Source: Pseudomonadota bacterium (GTDB lineage Bacteria > Pseudomonadota > Alphaproteobacteria > Acetobacterales > Acetobacteraceae). From it: a stretch of 35,393 nucleotides of DNA. Under the pieces are notes generated by a model. That model ran no database searches, was not told the DNA's origin, and worked only from the letters and a program-made list of their open reading frames with translations. The stretch lies in the NCBI GenBank assembly GCA_021798575.1, contig JAJZGI010000024.1, positions 1 through 35,393 on the forward strand, in the 5' to 3' direction. Positions 1 to 8,257 of this stretch are shown here, one piece after another (within the stretch, counting starts at the first letter, position 1; the number at the start of each line of letters is the position of its first letter). A program made the position numbers and the translations under genes.

Positions 1-1
1 C

Positions 2-1135
2 GGCGGCCTGCCGGGCAATGTGGTGGCCAAGGCCGGGCCTTACACGGTGGCCACCTCAACGCCTGCTGCCCTGCTCCTGCTGTTCCTCATCGCGCTGCTG
101 TTCACCATGGTTCTGCGGGTGGTCGGCGGGCTGCGCCGCGCACCGGGCGGGGTGAGCGCCTGGCGCTTCGGGCGGCGGCACAAGCAGGGCGAGGCGGCGA
201 CCCAGCGGGCGATCGTGGCGCTGGCGGCGGGGGACGCGCCGCAGGCCCAGGCGCAGGCCATCCGGGCGCGCAGGTTATTGGGCGATACGCCGCTGGCCCT
301 GCTGCTCAGCGCCGAGTCCGCCCGCCTCGCCGGGCAGGATGACGCCGCGAAGGCCGCGTTTTCACAGCTTACGACACATCGGGAATGGGCGTTCCTCGGG
401 CATCGCGGCCTGCTGCGCCATAGCATGGGCCGGGGCGAGCACGACGCCGCGCAGAACCACGCGCTGGCGGCGGCGGATGCCTACCCGGACAGCGGGTGGC
501 TGCGCGCCAAGCGGCTGGAGCTGGAGGTCGCGCAGAAAAACTGGCCCGGTGCGCTGGCGCTGGCGCAGACTCCGGCGCAAACAGCCGCCCTGGCCACCCA
601 GGCGGCGCGGGAGAGTGCGGACAATACCAGGGCGCTGGCATTTGCGAAGCAGGCGGTGCGGGCCAACCCGGCTCTGGCCCCCGCCGTGGTCGCGTTGGCG
701 CAGGCGCTGCGCCGCCTGGGCAAGCCGCGTGTCGCGCGCCGTGCGCTGCTCGCCGGTTGGCGAGTAGCACCGAACCCGATGATCGCCACCCTGTTTTTGG
801 AGCCGGTTACCAGCCCGATTGAGCGCGCCCAGGCGGCCGCCGAGCTCGCCGCGGTGAACCCCGGCCATGCGGAGTCCGAGCTTCTGCTCGCCCAGACCGC
901 GCTGGAGGCGCGCCTGACCGGGGAGGCGCTGCGCCATGCGGGTGCGGCGATGGTCGGCGCGCAGGATGGCCGCGCCGGGAATATTCTGAACACGCTGGAG
1001 GGCAGGCCGGCGTCGCAGCCTGTCACCGCCGGGTGGGAATGCGCCGCCTGCCACGTGGTGCAACCCGGCTGGTCCGCCGTTTGCCCGCAATGCGGCAAGC
1101 TCGCCACCCTGTGCTGGCGCGCGCAGCCGACCTAG
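2..1135 (+). CDS. HemY-like TPR membrane protein with C-terminal zinc ribbon (5' end outside window)
   Basis: The reading frame is already open at base 2, so the true start lies upstream of the window. The visible part begins just before one hydrophobic segment (leucine-rich, about bases 65-130). This is followed by a basic stretch and a long alanine-rich helical region with TPR character, as in the HemY N-terminal family of alphaproteobacteria. That family is usually found beside hem genes, but its biochemical role is not settled. The C-terminus carries two CxxC knuckles (CAAC and CPQC, about bases 1045-1100). They form a rubredoxin-like zinc ribbon resembling the one at the end of LapB/YciM. 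The protein is probably anchored in the inner membrane with its TPRs in the cytoplasm. The family call is fairly firm; the function is inferred. Confidence 0.75.
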   Translation, partial: GGLPGNVVAKAGPYTVATSTPAALLLLFLIALLFTMVLRVVGGLRRAPGGVSAWRFGRRHKQGEAATQRAIVALAAGDAPQAQAQAIRARRLLGDTPLALLLSAESARLAGQDDAAKAAFSQLTTHREWAFLGHRGLLRHSMGRGEHDAAQNHALAAADAYPDSGWLRAKRLELEVAQKNWPGALALAQTPAQTAALATQAARESADNTRALAFAKQAVRANPALAPAVVALAQALRRLGKPRVARRALLAGWRVAPNPMIATLFLEPVTSPIERAQAAAELAAVNPGHAESELLLAQTALEARLTGEALRHAGAAMVGAQDGRAGNILNTLEGRPASQPVTAGWECAACHVVQPGWSAVCPQCGKLATLCWRAQPT

Positions 1136-2328
1136 GGGGACGCGCCGCGCCGCATGTCGCGCTGGCCGTCGCGGCGGCGCTGGGTGCCTGGTTGTTCGGG
1201 GTTGGCGTGGCGGACCAAGGCAGGCGGCTGTATCTGGAGCTCACCCAGGGGCTTGGTTTCACCGATCCGGCCTGCACCACGGGCTATTGCGACTACGCGA
1301 TGTTCTGGCTGGCGGGGTTTTTGGTGCGCCATGGTGCCGCCGGGGTGCTGTATGAGCCCGCGCGCTACGCCGCCGCCGCCGCCGCTATTCTGCCCTATAA
1401 AACCGGCTACTGGCCGTTCGTGTATCCGCCGACCATGTTATTGCCCGCTAGGGTGATATCCTGGATGCCGCTGGTTGCGGGCTATTATGCGTTCTGCCTG
1501 GCGGCGACTGGCGCTGCCGTGCTGCTGCTGCGCCGCGCCGGGGTCGCGGGCTGGTGCATTTTGGTGGGGCTGTGCGGCCCGGCGGCGATGTGGAACCTGT
1601 ATCTCGGGCAGTTTGGCCTGTTATGTGGCGCGTTGCTCGTGGCGGGGCTGGCCGGACTGCAAACACGCCCGCTGCGCTCAGGCGGCGCGCTGGCGTTGCT
1701 GAGCGTCAAGCCGCAATACGCGCTGCTCGTGCCGGTGGTGGTGCTGGCCGGGCGGCACTGGCGTGCGTTGGCCACGGGCGTTGTGGTGCTCGCGCTGGCG
1801 CTGGGTTTATCGGTGATGGGCGGCGGCGCGCTGGCCTGGGCGGGTTATTTCGGGCCTGGCCGCGAGGCCATGGCGGCGCTGCTCGGGCACAAATTCGGCG
1901 GTTATCAGGTGATGGGCGATTCGGTGTTCTGGATGGCGCGCAGCCTGGGCGCGGCATTTGGCACCGCTCTGGCGGCGCAGCTCGCCATGGCTTGCCTGGC
2001 CGCGCTGTGGGCCTGGCGATTGTGGCGTCAGTCGGTGGCCGAGCCGATGCGCAGGCTCATCATCACGGTATTCCTGAGCCTGCTTGCCAGCCCGTATGGC
2101 TTCACGGATGATCTCGCGGTCTGTTCTGTGCTGCTGCCGATGCTGGCGCGGGCCAACGCGCCCTGGCGCAATGCCGCGCTGGCCTGGCTGTGGCTCGCCC
2201 CCGCGCTCATTCCGCGCTTTGTCGCCATGTTCGGGTTTCTGCCAACGCCGTTATTATTGCTGGCGGCTTTATGCCTTGCGCAGCAGAAACAACCCCTGCT
2301 CACCGAACAGATTGGCCAACGTGCGTGA
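1090..2328 (+). CDS. GT87/DUF2029-family polytopic membrane glycosyltransferase
   Basis: The product is about 410 residues and almost entirely hydrophobic, with roughly ten or more membrane segments. Early in the protein is the segment GYCDYAMFWLAG, then YPP and a GQFG motif in a loop (NLYLGQFG), and SVKPQ later. This pattern is typical of the GT87 (DUF2029) family of polyprenyl-phosphate-sugar-dependent transferases. Donor and acceptor cannot be told from sequence. The frame is open back to 1033, but that would overlap the previous gene by about 100 bases. ATG 1090 or GTG 1111 are more plausible starts, and neither has a clear ribosome binding site. The 3' end overlaps the convergent metW gene by 60 bases. 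Confidence 0.7.
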   Translation: MRQARHPVLARAADLGGRAAPHVALAVAAALGAWLFGVGVADQGRRLYLELTQGLGFTDPACTTGYCDYAMFWLAGFLVRHGAAGVLYEPARYAAAAAAILPYKTGYWPFVYPPTMLLPARVISWMPLVAGYYAFCLAATGAAVLLLRRAGVAGWCILVGLCGPAAMWNLYLGQFGLLCGALLVAGLAGLQTRPLRSGGALALLSVKPQYALLVPVVVLAGRHWRALATGVVVLALALGLSVMGGGALAWAGYFGPGREAMAALLGHKFGGYQVMGDSVFWMARSLGAAFGTALAAQLAMACLAALWAWRLWRQSVAEPMRRLIITVFLSLLASPYGFTDDLAVCSVLLPMLARANAPWRNAALAWLWLAPALIPRFVAMFGFLPTPLLLLAALCLAQQKQPLLTEQIGQRA

Positions 2329-2886
2329 GCGCCGCCAGGGTGTGCGGGCACCCGCCTCATCGGCCGCCAGCCATCGCTCGACCCTGTAGCCATCGGTCTC
2401 GCACAGCGCGAAAAAATCCTGAATCGTGCAGGGGTGGATGTTCGGTGTCTCGAACCACATGCGGTTCCAGTTGCTGGTCATCGGCATCCGGCCATTGAAC
2501 AACAACTGCAAGCGCAACGACCAATGCCCGAAGTTGGGAAAACTGACGATCGCGTGCGTGCCGATGCGCAGCATCTGGCGCAGCACCTCGCGCGGTTTTT
2601 CCACCGCCTGGAGCGTGCGCGAGAGCACCACATAGTCGAACGCGCCATCGGGGTAGGTGGCGAGGTCGGAGTCGGCATCGCCCTGCATCACCGGCAGCCC
2701 GTGGGTGACCGCGCGTGTGACCGCCGCCATGTCCAGCTCCAGCCCGCGTGCGTCGCATTGCAGGTTGCGGAACAGATGCTCGATCAGCAGGCCATCCGAG
2801 CAGCCGATATCCAGCACCCGGGAGTGCGGCGCCACCATGCCCGCGATCAGCGCCAGATCGACGCGAATTTTTTTAGGCTCGCTCAT
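2269..2886 (-). CDS. metW: Methionine biosynthesis protein MetW (SAM-methyltransferase fold)
   Basis: This is a 205-residue class I methyltransferase-fold protein with motif [12 protein letters not shown] near residue 25. It also has GDAD at about 70 and the family segment SFPNFGHW near 115. These features and the position directly behind metX identify MetW. MetW is known to work with MetX in homoserine acylation in several proteobacteria. The start ATG overlaps the metX stop codon (ATGA), so the two are translationally coupled. The last 60 bases overlap the 3' end of the convergent membrane glycosyltransferase gene. Confidence 0.93.
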   Translation of the reverse strand: MSEPKKIRVDLALIAGMVAPHSRVLDIGCSDGLLIEHLFRNLQCDARGLELDMAAVTRAVTHGLPVMQGDADSDLATYPDGAFDYVVLSRTLQAVEKPREVLRQMLRIGTHAIVSFPNFGHWSLRLQLLFNGRMPMTSNWNRMWFETPNIHPCTIQDFFALCETDGYRVERWLAADEAGARTPWRRSRTLANLFGEQGLFLLRKA

Positions 2887-4025
2887 GCGAGCCCCGCATG
2901 TTCCGCGCAGCCGGCGAGAAAACCACGCAAAATGCGGTGAAAATCCGGCTCGTCGAGCAGAAACGCATCGTGGCCCTTGTCTGATTCGACCTCCACGAAG
3001 GAGACGTTGGCGGCGACATGGTTGAGCGCGCGGGCGAGGCTGCGCGACTGCGCGGTGGGGAACAGCCAGTCCGAGCTGAACGAGACGAGCAGGAAGCGGG
3101 TTCTGGTACCGCTGAAGGCGGATGAGAGCACGCCGTTATGCGGGGCGGCGAGGTCGAACAGGTCCATCGCGCGGGTGATGGTGAGGTAGGAATTCGCGTC
3201 GAACCGGCGCACGAAGCTGGAGCCCTGGTATTGCAGGTAGCTCTCGACCTCGAAACGATCCCCCAGCGCGGAGAGGTTCGCGACGTCCTGCAATTTGCGG
3301 CCGAATTTGCGGGTCAGCGCGGCCTCGGACACATAGGTGATATGCGCGGTCATGCGCGCCACCGCCAGGCCGCGCTCCGGCGTGACACCATGCGACCAAT
3401 AGCGGCCATCGTGGAACAGCGGGTCGGCGGCGATCGCCTGCCGGCCGATCTCATGGAAGGCGATGTTCTGCGCGGAATGATAGGCGGCGGCGGCGATCGG
3501 CACGGCGGCGAATACACTCTCCGGGTAGAGCGCCGCCCAGCTCAGCGCCTGCATCCCCCCCATGGAGCCGCCGATGACCGCGAATAATTTTTCGACGCCG
3601 AGATGGGTGATGAAGCGTTTTTGGGCGCGCACCATGTCGTTGATCGTCACGGCGGGAAAATTCGTACCCCAGGGCTCGGGCGCGCGTTCATCATGCGGGC
3701 TGCTTGGCCCCGTGGTGCCCATGCAGCCACCCAGGACATTGGTGCAGACCACAAAGAACTTGTCGGTATCGATGGGCAGGCCCGGGCCGACCACGCGCTC
3801 CCACCAGCCGGGTTTGCCCGTCATGGGGTTGGTGTCCGCCACATACTGGTCCCCGGTGAGGGCGTGGCAGATGAGAATGGCGTTGCTGCGGGTGGCATTC
3901 AGCGTGCCGACGCTGCGGTAGGCGACGGTGAGGCTGCGCAGGCTGCGCCCACAATCCAGCGCAAGACCTTGCGCGAAGGTGACGCTCTCATGCGTGCGCT
4001 CAGGCGTGGGGGAGGTCTGGTCCAT
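2883..4025 (-). CDS. metX: Homoserine O-acetyltransferase MetX
   Basis: This is a 380-residue alpha/beta-hydrolase that transfers an acyl group to homoserine, the first committed step of methionine synthesis. The nucleophile elbow GGSMGGMQ places the catalytic Ser at residue 154. The SDWLFP segment near residue 318 and the late [13 protein letters not shown] segment supply the Asp and His of the triad. [10 protein letters not shown] and [13 protein letters not shown] are family signatures. Some members use succinyl-CoA instead of acetyl-CoA, and the sequence alone does not decide this. It is the first gene of a metX-metW operon, divergent from the chorismate mutase operon with about 105 bases between them. 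Confidence 0.95.
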   Translation of the reverse strand: MDQTSPTPERTHESVTFAQGLALDCGRSLRSLTVAYRSVGTLNATRSNAILICHALTGDQYVADTNPMTGKPGWWERVVGPGLPIDTDKFFVVCTNVLGGCMGTTGPSSPHDERAPEPWGTNFPAVTINDMVRAQKRFITHLGVEKLFAVIGGSMGGMQALSWAALYPESVFAAVPIAAAAYHSAQNIAFHEIGRQAIAADPLFHDGRYWSHGVTPERGLAVARMTAHITYVSEAALTRKFGRKLQDVANLSALGDRFEVESYLQYQGSSFVRRFDANSYLTITRAMDLFDLAAPHNGVLSSAFSGTRTRFLLVSFSSDWLFPTAQSRSLARALNHVAANVSFVEVESDKGHDAFLLDEPDFHRILRGFLAGCAEHAGLA

Positions 4026-4130
4026 TACCGTCTTTGTTACATGCTCTGGGGTATCCTGGCGATATGCGCTGCTTGCGATGCCGCTTCGCGCGCTTGGCGT
4101 CAGAGGTGCAATTGGCTATCAGATCACGCC

Positions 4131-4985
4131 ATGAATGAAGCCGCCACCACACCGCCTCTGGCCCAGTTACGTGCGCAACTGGACGCGCTGGACGACCAGA
4201 TCCACGATTTGTTGATGCGCCGCGCCGCGGTGGTTGAGAGTGTCGCGCGCGATGGCGGCAAAACCGGCACCAAAATCCGGCCCGGACGCGAGGCGATTAT
4301 TCTGCGCCGCCTGCTGGCGCGCCACCAGGGTGCGTTGCCGCCGCAGGCGATCATCCGCTTCTGGCGGGAGATGTTCGGCGCGGCGCTGATCATCGAGGGC
4401 GGGCAGCTGGTCGCGGTGTGCGACGGTGAGGGCGGTGGCGACCGCCTGGCCCTGGCGCGTGAGCATTTTGGCCCATTCACGCCCGTGCGCCGGCACCATA
4501 ATCCGGCGCAGACGCTGGCCGACCTCGCGCGGGATACGGCGCAGCTCGCGGTGTTGCCGTCACCCTCCGAGGACGATGAGGCGCTGGGTGGCTGGTGGCC
4601 GATGCTGACGGCGAACAGCCCGCACCGGCTGTTCATCATCGCCCGGTTGCCGTTCTGGCCCAGGCGGCTGGAGGGTGCGCCAGCCGGTGACGCCTTTGTG
4701 GTCGCGGCGATTCCGCCGGATGCCAGCGGCGATGACCGGGGGCTGATTTCGCTGGAATTGAGCGCCGAACCTTCGCGCGCCAGGGTGACGCAGATTTTGA
4801 AGGACGCCGGATTCAGGGCGGGTTCGATATGGCTGAAATGCCTGCCGGGCGCCACAATCCGCGCGCTGGTGGAGGTCGAGGGGCTGGTTGAGGACCACGA
4901 CCCTCGGCTGGCCGCCATCGCCGGGCTAAACGGCGCCCCGGTGGTGATCGGCGGGTACGCTGTGCCGCTGGCGGAAGCGCTGTGA
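4131..4985 (+). CDS. Chorismate mutase (AroQ type) with an extra C-terminal domain
   Basis: The N-terminal 90 residues are an AroQ helical chorismate mutase: [20 protein letters not shown], with Arg14, Arg31 and the RPGRE segment at residues 50-54 in the expected active-site places. The enzyme makes prephenate from chorismate. The following 190 residues look like a reduced periplasmic-binding/prephenate-dehydratase-like region. They end in an ACT-like stretch ([15 protein letters not shown], then a Gly/Ala-rich end). This is probably regulatory, because a dehydratase active site is not evident. ATG 4131 is chosen because the mutase homology begins directly after it, although the frame is open further upstream over metX. 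It is the first gene of an operon; its stop overlaps the GTG of the aminotransferase (GTGA). Confidence 0.85.
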   Translation: MNEAATTPPLAQLRAQLDALDDQIHDLLMRRAAVVESVARDGGKTGTKIRPGREAIILRRLLARHQGALPPQAIIRFWREMFGAALIIEGGQLVAVCDGEGGGDRLALAREHFGPFTPVRRHHNPAQTLADLARDTAQLAVLPSPSEDDEALGGWWPMLTANSPHRLFIIARLPFWPRRLEGAPAGDAFVVAAIPPDASGDDRGLISLELSAEPSRARVTQILKDAGFRAGSIWLKCLPGATIRALVEVEGLVEDHDPRLAAIAGLNGAPVVIGGYAVPLAEAL

Positions 4986-6067
4986 GCGGGCCCACGCCGC
5001 GCCCGGAGGTTTTTTCCATCGCCCCGTATGTGGGCGGGGAATCGGCGCTGCCCGGCGTCGCGCAGGTTATCAAGCTATCCTCCAACGAGGGAGCCTTCGG
5101 CCCGCCACCCGGCGCGCTCAAAGCGCTGGCGCAGAGTGGTGCGGGCCTGCACCGCTACCCCGATGGCGCCATGCTCGCGCTGCGCCAGGCCATCGGTGCA
5201 CAATTCGGGCTCGATCCGGCGCGGATCGTCTGCGGTAACGGCTCCGATGAGCTGCTGGTTCTGCTGATCCAGGCCTACGGCGGGCCGGACACCGAGCTGA
5301 TCATGAGCGCGCATGGGTTCTCGATCTATGAGATCGCGGGCAAGCTCGCCGGCTGCACCATCTGCAAGGCGCCGGAGCGTGACCTCACCACCGATGTGGA
5401 TGCGATGCTGGGGCTGGTGACCCCGCGTACCCGGATGGTGTTTCTGGCCAACCCCAACAACCCGACCGGTACGCTGCTGACGCACACCGAGATGCTGCGG
5501 CTGCGCGCCGGGTTACCGCAGAGCGTGCTGCTCGTGGTGGACGCCGCCTACAGCGAATATGTCACCCACGCGGAGTATGACGCCGGCGTGGCATTGGTGG
5601 ATGCGGGCGAGAATACCGTGATGACCCGCACCTTCTCAAAAATTTTTGGGCTGGGCGGGGCGCGGCTGGGCTGGGCCTACGCGCCACTGCCGATTGTGGA
5701 GGTGCTGAACCGGATGCGCCCGCCGTTCAACGTGAGTAGCACCGCCGCTGCCGCCGGAATCGCAGCATTGGCCGAACCCGGCTGGCTGGAGCACGGGCGC
5801 GCGCACAACGCGCAGGCGCGGGCGCGGTTGGCATTGCTGCTGGCGCAGGCCGGGCTGAAAATCCACGCCTCCGAGGCGAACTTCATCCTCGTGGATTTTG
5901 CCACGCCGGCGCGTGCGCAGGCGGCAGACGCGTTTTTGCGGACGCGCGGCATCATCGTGCGCAACGTGAAATCCTACGGGTTGCCGGAGTGTCTGCGGGT
6001 TACCATTGGCACGGATGAGCAATGCAGCCTCGTGGCGCAGGCGCTGGGCGACTTCGTGCATGGCTGA
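4982..6067 (+). CDS. hisC: HisC-type aminotransferase (histidinol-phosphate / aromatic amino acid)
   Basis: This is a 361-residue fold-type I PLP enzyme. [11 protein letters not shown] is near residue 32, NPNNPTG at 157-163, VDAAYSEY near 186, and the PLP lysine is Lys220 in [17 protein letters not shown]. These are HisC family signatures. HisC converts imidazole-acetol phosphate to histidinol phosphate. In alphaproteobacteria, copies placed between chorismate mutase and tyrC often also aminate aromatic keto acids or prephenate. The context therefore favours a role in tyrosine and phenylalanine synthesis, possibly shared with histidine. It starts with GTG overlapping the previous stop, and its end overlaps tyrC by 8 bases. 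Confidence 0.88.
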   Translation: MSGPTPRPEVFSIAPYVGGESALPGVAQVIKLSSNEGAFGPPPGALKALAQSGAGLHRYPDGAMLALRQAIGAQFGLDPARIVCGNGSDELLVLLIQAYGGPDTELIMSAHGFSIYEIAGKLAGCTICKAPERDLTTDVDAMLGLVTPRTRMVFLANPNNPTGTLLTHTEMLRLRAGLPQSVLLVVDAAYSEYVTHAEYDAGVALVDAGENTVMTRTFSKIFGLGGARLGWAYAPLPIVEVLNRMRPPFNVSSTAAAAGIAALAEPGWLEHGRAHNAQARARLALLLAQAGLKIHASEANFILVDFATPARAQAADAFLRTRGIIVRNVKSYGLPECLRVTIGTDEQCSLVAQALGDFVHG

Positions 6068-6947
6068 GCCGATCTTCAAACGGCTGGCGCTGATCGGGAT
6101 CGGGCTGATCGGCAGCTCCATCGCGCGTGGCGCGCGGGAGTTTGGCGGTATCGTGGGTGAGATCGTCATCTGTGACACCAGCCCGGAGGCGCTGGAACGC
6201 GCCGCGGCGCTCAGGCTGGGGGATTCCTATGAGGCCGACCCGGCGAGCGCCGTGCGCGGTGCCGATGGCGTGATCCTCTGCACGCCGGTGGGCGGCTACG
6301 CCGCGCTGATGCGGGACATCGCACCAAACCTCATGGCCGGCGCCTTGCTCTCGGATGTCGGGTCCACCAAAGAGTCCGTGCTGCGCGATGTCGGCCCGCT
6401 GGTGCCAGATGGCGTGGATTTCGTGCCCGCGCACCCGATTGCGGGCACCGAATTCTCCGGCCCGGATGCAGGGCAGGCGGGCTTGTTTCAGGGCCGCTGG
6501 GCGCTGCTCACGCCGCTGGAGCGGGGCAATGAGGATGCCGTGCGCAAGGTTGAGCGCATGTGGCAGATTCTGGGCGCGCGCACGGCGCGGATGGACCCCG
6601 CGCACCACGACCGCGTGATCGCTATCGTCAGCCATCTGCCGCATCTCATCGCCTTTACCATCTGCGGCACCGCCGATGATCTGGCGGACGAGACCAAACA
6701 GGAGGTGTTGCAGTTCGCCGCTTCCGGGTTCCGGGATTTCACCCGCATCGCCGCCTCAGACCCGGTGATGTGGCGTGATATCTTCCTGAACAACAAGGAC
6801 GCGCTGCTGGAGATGCTGGCACGGTTCTCGGAGGATGCGCAGGCCATGGCGCGCGCGGTGCGCTGGGGGGATACGGCGTATATCGAGGATAAGATCGTTC
6901 GCAGCCGGAAGATCCGCAAAAGCCTGATCGATCTGAATCAGGCATAG
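6060..6947 (+). CDS. tyrC: Prephenate/arogenate dehydrogenase TyrC
   Basis: This is a 295-residue NAD(P)-dependent dehydrogenase that oxidatively decarboxylates prephenate (or arogenate) for tyrosine synthesis. The Rossmann motif GIGLIGSS lies near residue 13. The family signatures [20 protein letters not shown] and [14 protein letters not shown] are all intact. The His residues of the latter two are the expected catalytic and substrate-contacting ones. The protein is of the short type, without an added mutase or ACT domain. ATG 6060 overlaps the end of the aminotransferase gene by 8 bases. That gives a compact mutase-aminotransferase-dehydrogenase operon covering the branch from chorismate to tyrosine. 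Confidence 0.93.
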   Translation: MAEPIFKRLALIGIGLIGSSIARGAREFGGIVGEIVICDTSPEALERAAALRLGDSYEADPASAVRGADGVILCTPVGGYAALMRDIAPNLMAGALLSDVGSTKESVLRDVGPLVPDGVDFVPAHPIAGTEFSGPDAGQAGLFQGRWALLTPLERGNEDAVRKVERMWQILGARTARMDPAHHDRVIAIVSHLPHLIAFTICGTADDLADETKQEVLQFAASGFRDFTRIAASDPVMWRDIFLNNKDALLEMLARFSEDAQAMARAVRWGDTAYIEDKIVRSRKIRKSLIDLNQA

Positions 6948-6968
6948 GCGCATGAAAAAGGTGCATTG

Positions 6969-8255
6969 ATGGAAAATACCGCCATCCTCCTCGCCGCCGG
7001 GCAGGGCACGCGGATGAACTCCAGCCTGCCCAAGGCGGCGCAACCGCTGGCTGGCTGGCCGATGCTGCGCCACCTGCTGGCGGCGGCGACTGCCAGCTTC
7101 GCCCGCGTTGTGGTGGTGGTGGGGCCGGATATGCCGCAACTGGCGGGGCTGGCGGTACCGCACCCGGTGGTGGTGCAGGCGCAACGGCGGGGCACGGCAC
7201 ACGCCGCGCGCCAGGCTGAGCCGTATTTCGGCGAGGGGCTGGTGGCGGTGTTCTACGCCGATAATCCGCTGGTCAGCCCGCAGACCATGCAGGCGCTGCT
7301 CGCCCGCGTGCAGGCGGGGGACGCCGGGCTCGTGCTGCTGGCGATGCGCCCACCAGAGCCTGGCGGCTATGGCAGGCTGGTGACGGATGGCGCGTATGTT
7401 GAAAAAATCGTGGAATTTGCCGACGCCAGCGCGCAGGAGCGGCAGATAGGCCTGTGCAACGCCGGCGGCATGGTGGCCCGCGCGCCGGACATGCGCCGCT
7501 GGCTGGCGGGCGTGCAGGCGGCCAACGCCCTGGGCGAGTACTACCTGACCGACATCGTCGCCCTCGCCCGCGCGGAAAACGTGCCCGTGGCGGCGGTGGA
7601 GGCGCCTTTTGCGGAATGCATGGGCGTGAACTCGCGCGCCGAGCTGGCAGCGGCGGAGGCCGCGTTGCAGGCCCGGCTGCGCGCCCGCGCCATGGCGGCC
7701 GGTGCGGCGATGCAGGCACCCGAGACCGTGTTTTTCGCCGCCGACACCGAGCTTGGCATGGATGTATCCGTTGGACCCTATGTCGTGTTCGGCCCCGGCG
7801 TGCGGGTGGAGCAGGGTGCGCGCATCCAGGCGTTTTCGCATCTGGAGGGATGTGTCGTGCGCGCGGGCGCCATCGTCGGCCCCTATGCGCGGCTGCGGCC
7901 CGGCGCGGATGTGGGGGAGGGCGCGCATGTCGGCAATTTTGTGGAGATGAAGGAAGCGAGCCTCGGCGCCGGGGCCAAAGCCAACCATTTGAGTTATCTG
8001 GGCGATGCCGAGATCGGCGCGGGTACGAATATCGGTGCGGGCACGATCACCTGCAATTACGACGGCCGCAAGAAGAACCGGACAAAAATCGGCAGTCGTG
8101 CGTTTGTCGGCTCCAACACCGCGCTGGTGGCGCCGGTGAGTATCGGCGACGAGGCGGTCATCGCCGCGGGCTCGACCATCACGCGGGACGTGGCGCCTGG
8201 CGAGCTCGCCATCGGTCGGGCGCGCCAGGTGGCAAAACCTCGGCGTGAAAAATAA
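6969..8255 (+). CDS. glmU: Bifunctional UDP-N-acetylglucosamine pyrophosphorylase / glucosamine-1-phosphate acetyltransferase GlmU
   Basis: This is a 428-residue two-domain enzyme that makes UDP-GlcNAc for peptidoglycan and lipopolysaccharide. The N-terminal uridyltransferase has LAAGQGTRM at residues 8-16. The C-terminal left-handed beta-helix (from about residue 250) shows hexapeptide repeats. It also has the acetyltransferase segments VGNFVEMKEAS, KANHLSYLGDAEIG and GAGTITCNYDG. The start ATG 6969 is preferred over TTG 6966 because an AAAAAGG ribosome binding site lies 7 bases before it. The gene follows tyrC by 21 bases and may be co-transcribed. It ends 2 bases before the stop codon of the convergent efflux pump. 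Confidence 0.94.
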   Translation: MENTAILLAAGQGTRMNSSLPKAAQPLAGWPMLRHLLAAATASFARVVVVVGPDMPQLAGLAVPHPVVVQAQRRGTAHAARQAEPYFGEGLVAVFYADNPLVSPQTMQALLARVQAGDAGLVLLAMRPPEPGGYGRLVTDGAYVEKIVEFADASAQERQIGLCNAGGMVARAPDMRRWLAGVQAANALGEYYLTDIVALARAENVPVAAVEAPFAECMGVNSRAELAAAEAALQARLRARAMAAGAAMQAPETVFFAADTELGMDVSVGPYVVFGPGVRVEQGARIQAFSHLEGCVVRAGAIVGPYARLRPGADVGEGAHVGNFVEMKEASLGAGAKANHLSYLGDAEIGAGTNIGAGTITCNYDGRKKNRTKIGSRAFVGSNTALVAPVSIGDEAVIAAGSTITRDVAPGELAIGRARQVAKPRREK

Positions 8256-8257
8256 CC

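Noticed and set aside
4026-4130. Possible SAM-II riboswitch upstream of metX
   Set aside because: On the minus strand there is GGCGT-GATCTG...TTGCA...ACGCC, which recalls the first half of SAM-II. However, a 6-base insertion separates TTGCA from the closing strand, and the conserved GCTAAA-type 3' segment for the pseudoknot is absent.
3603-4130. Longer start for the chorismate mutase gene
   Set aside because: The upstream frame lies antisense to metX and shows no homology. The AroQ fold begins right after ATG 4131.
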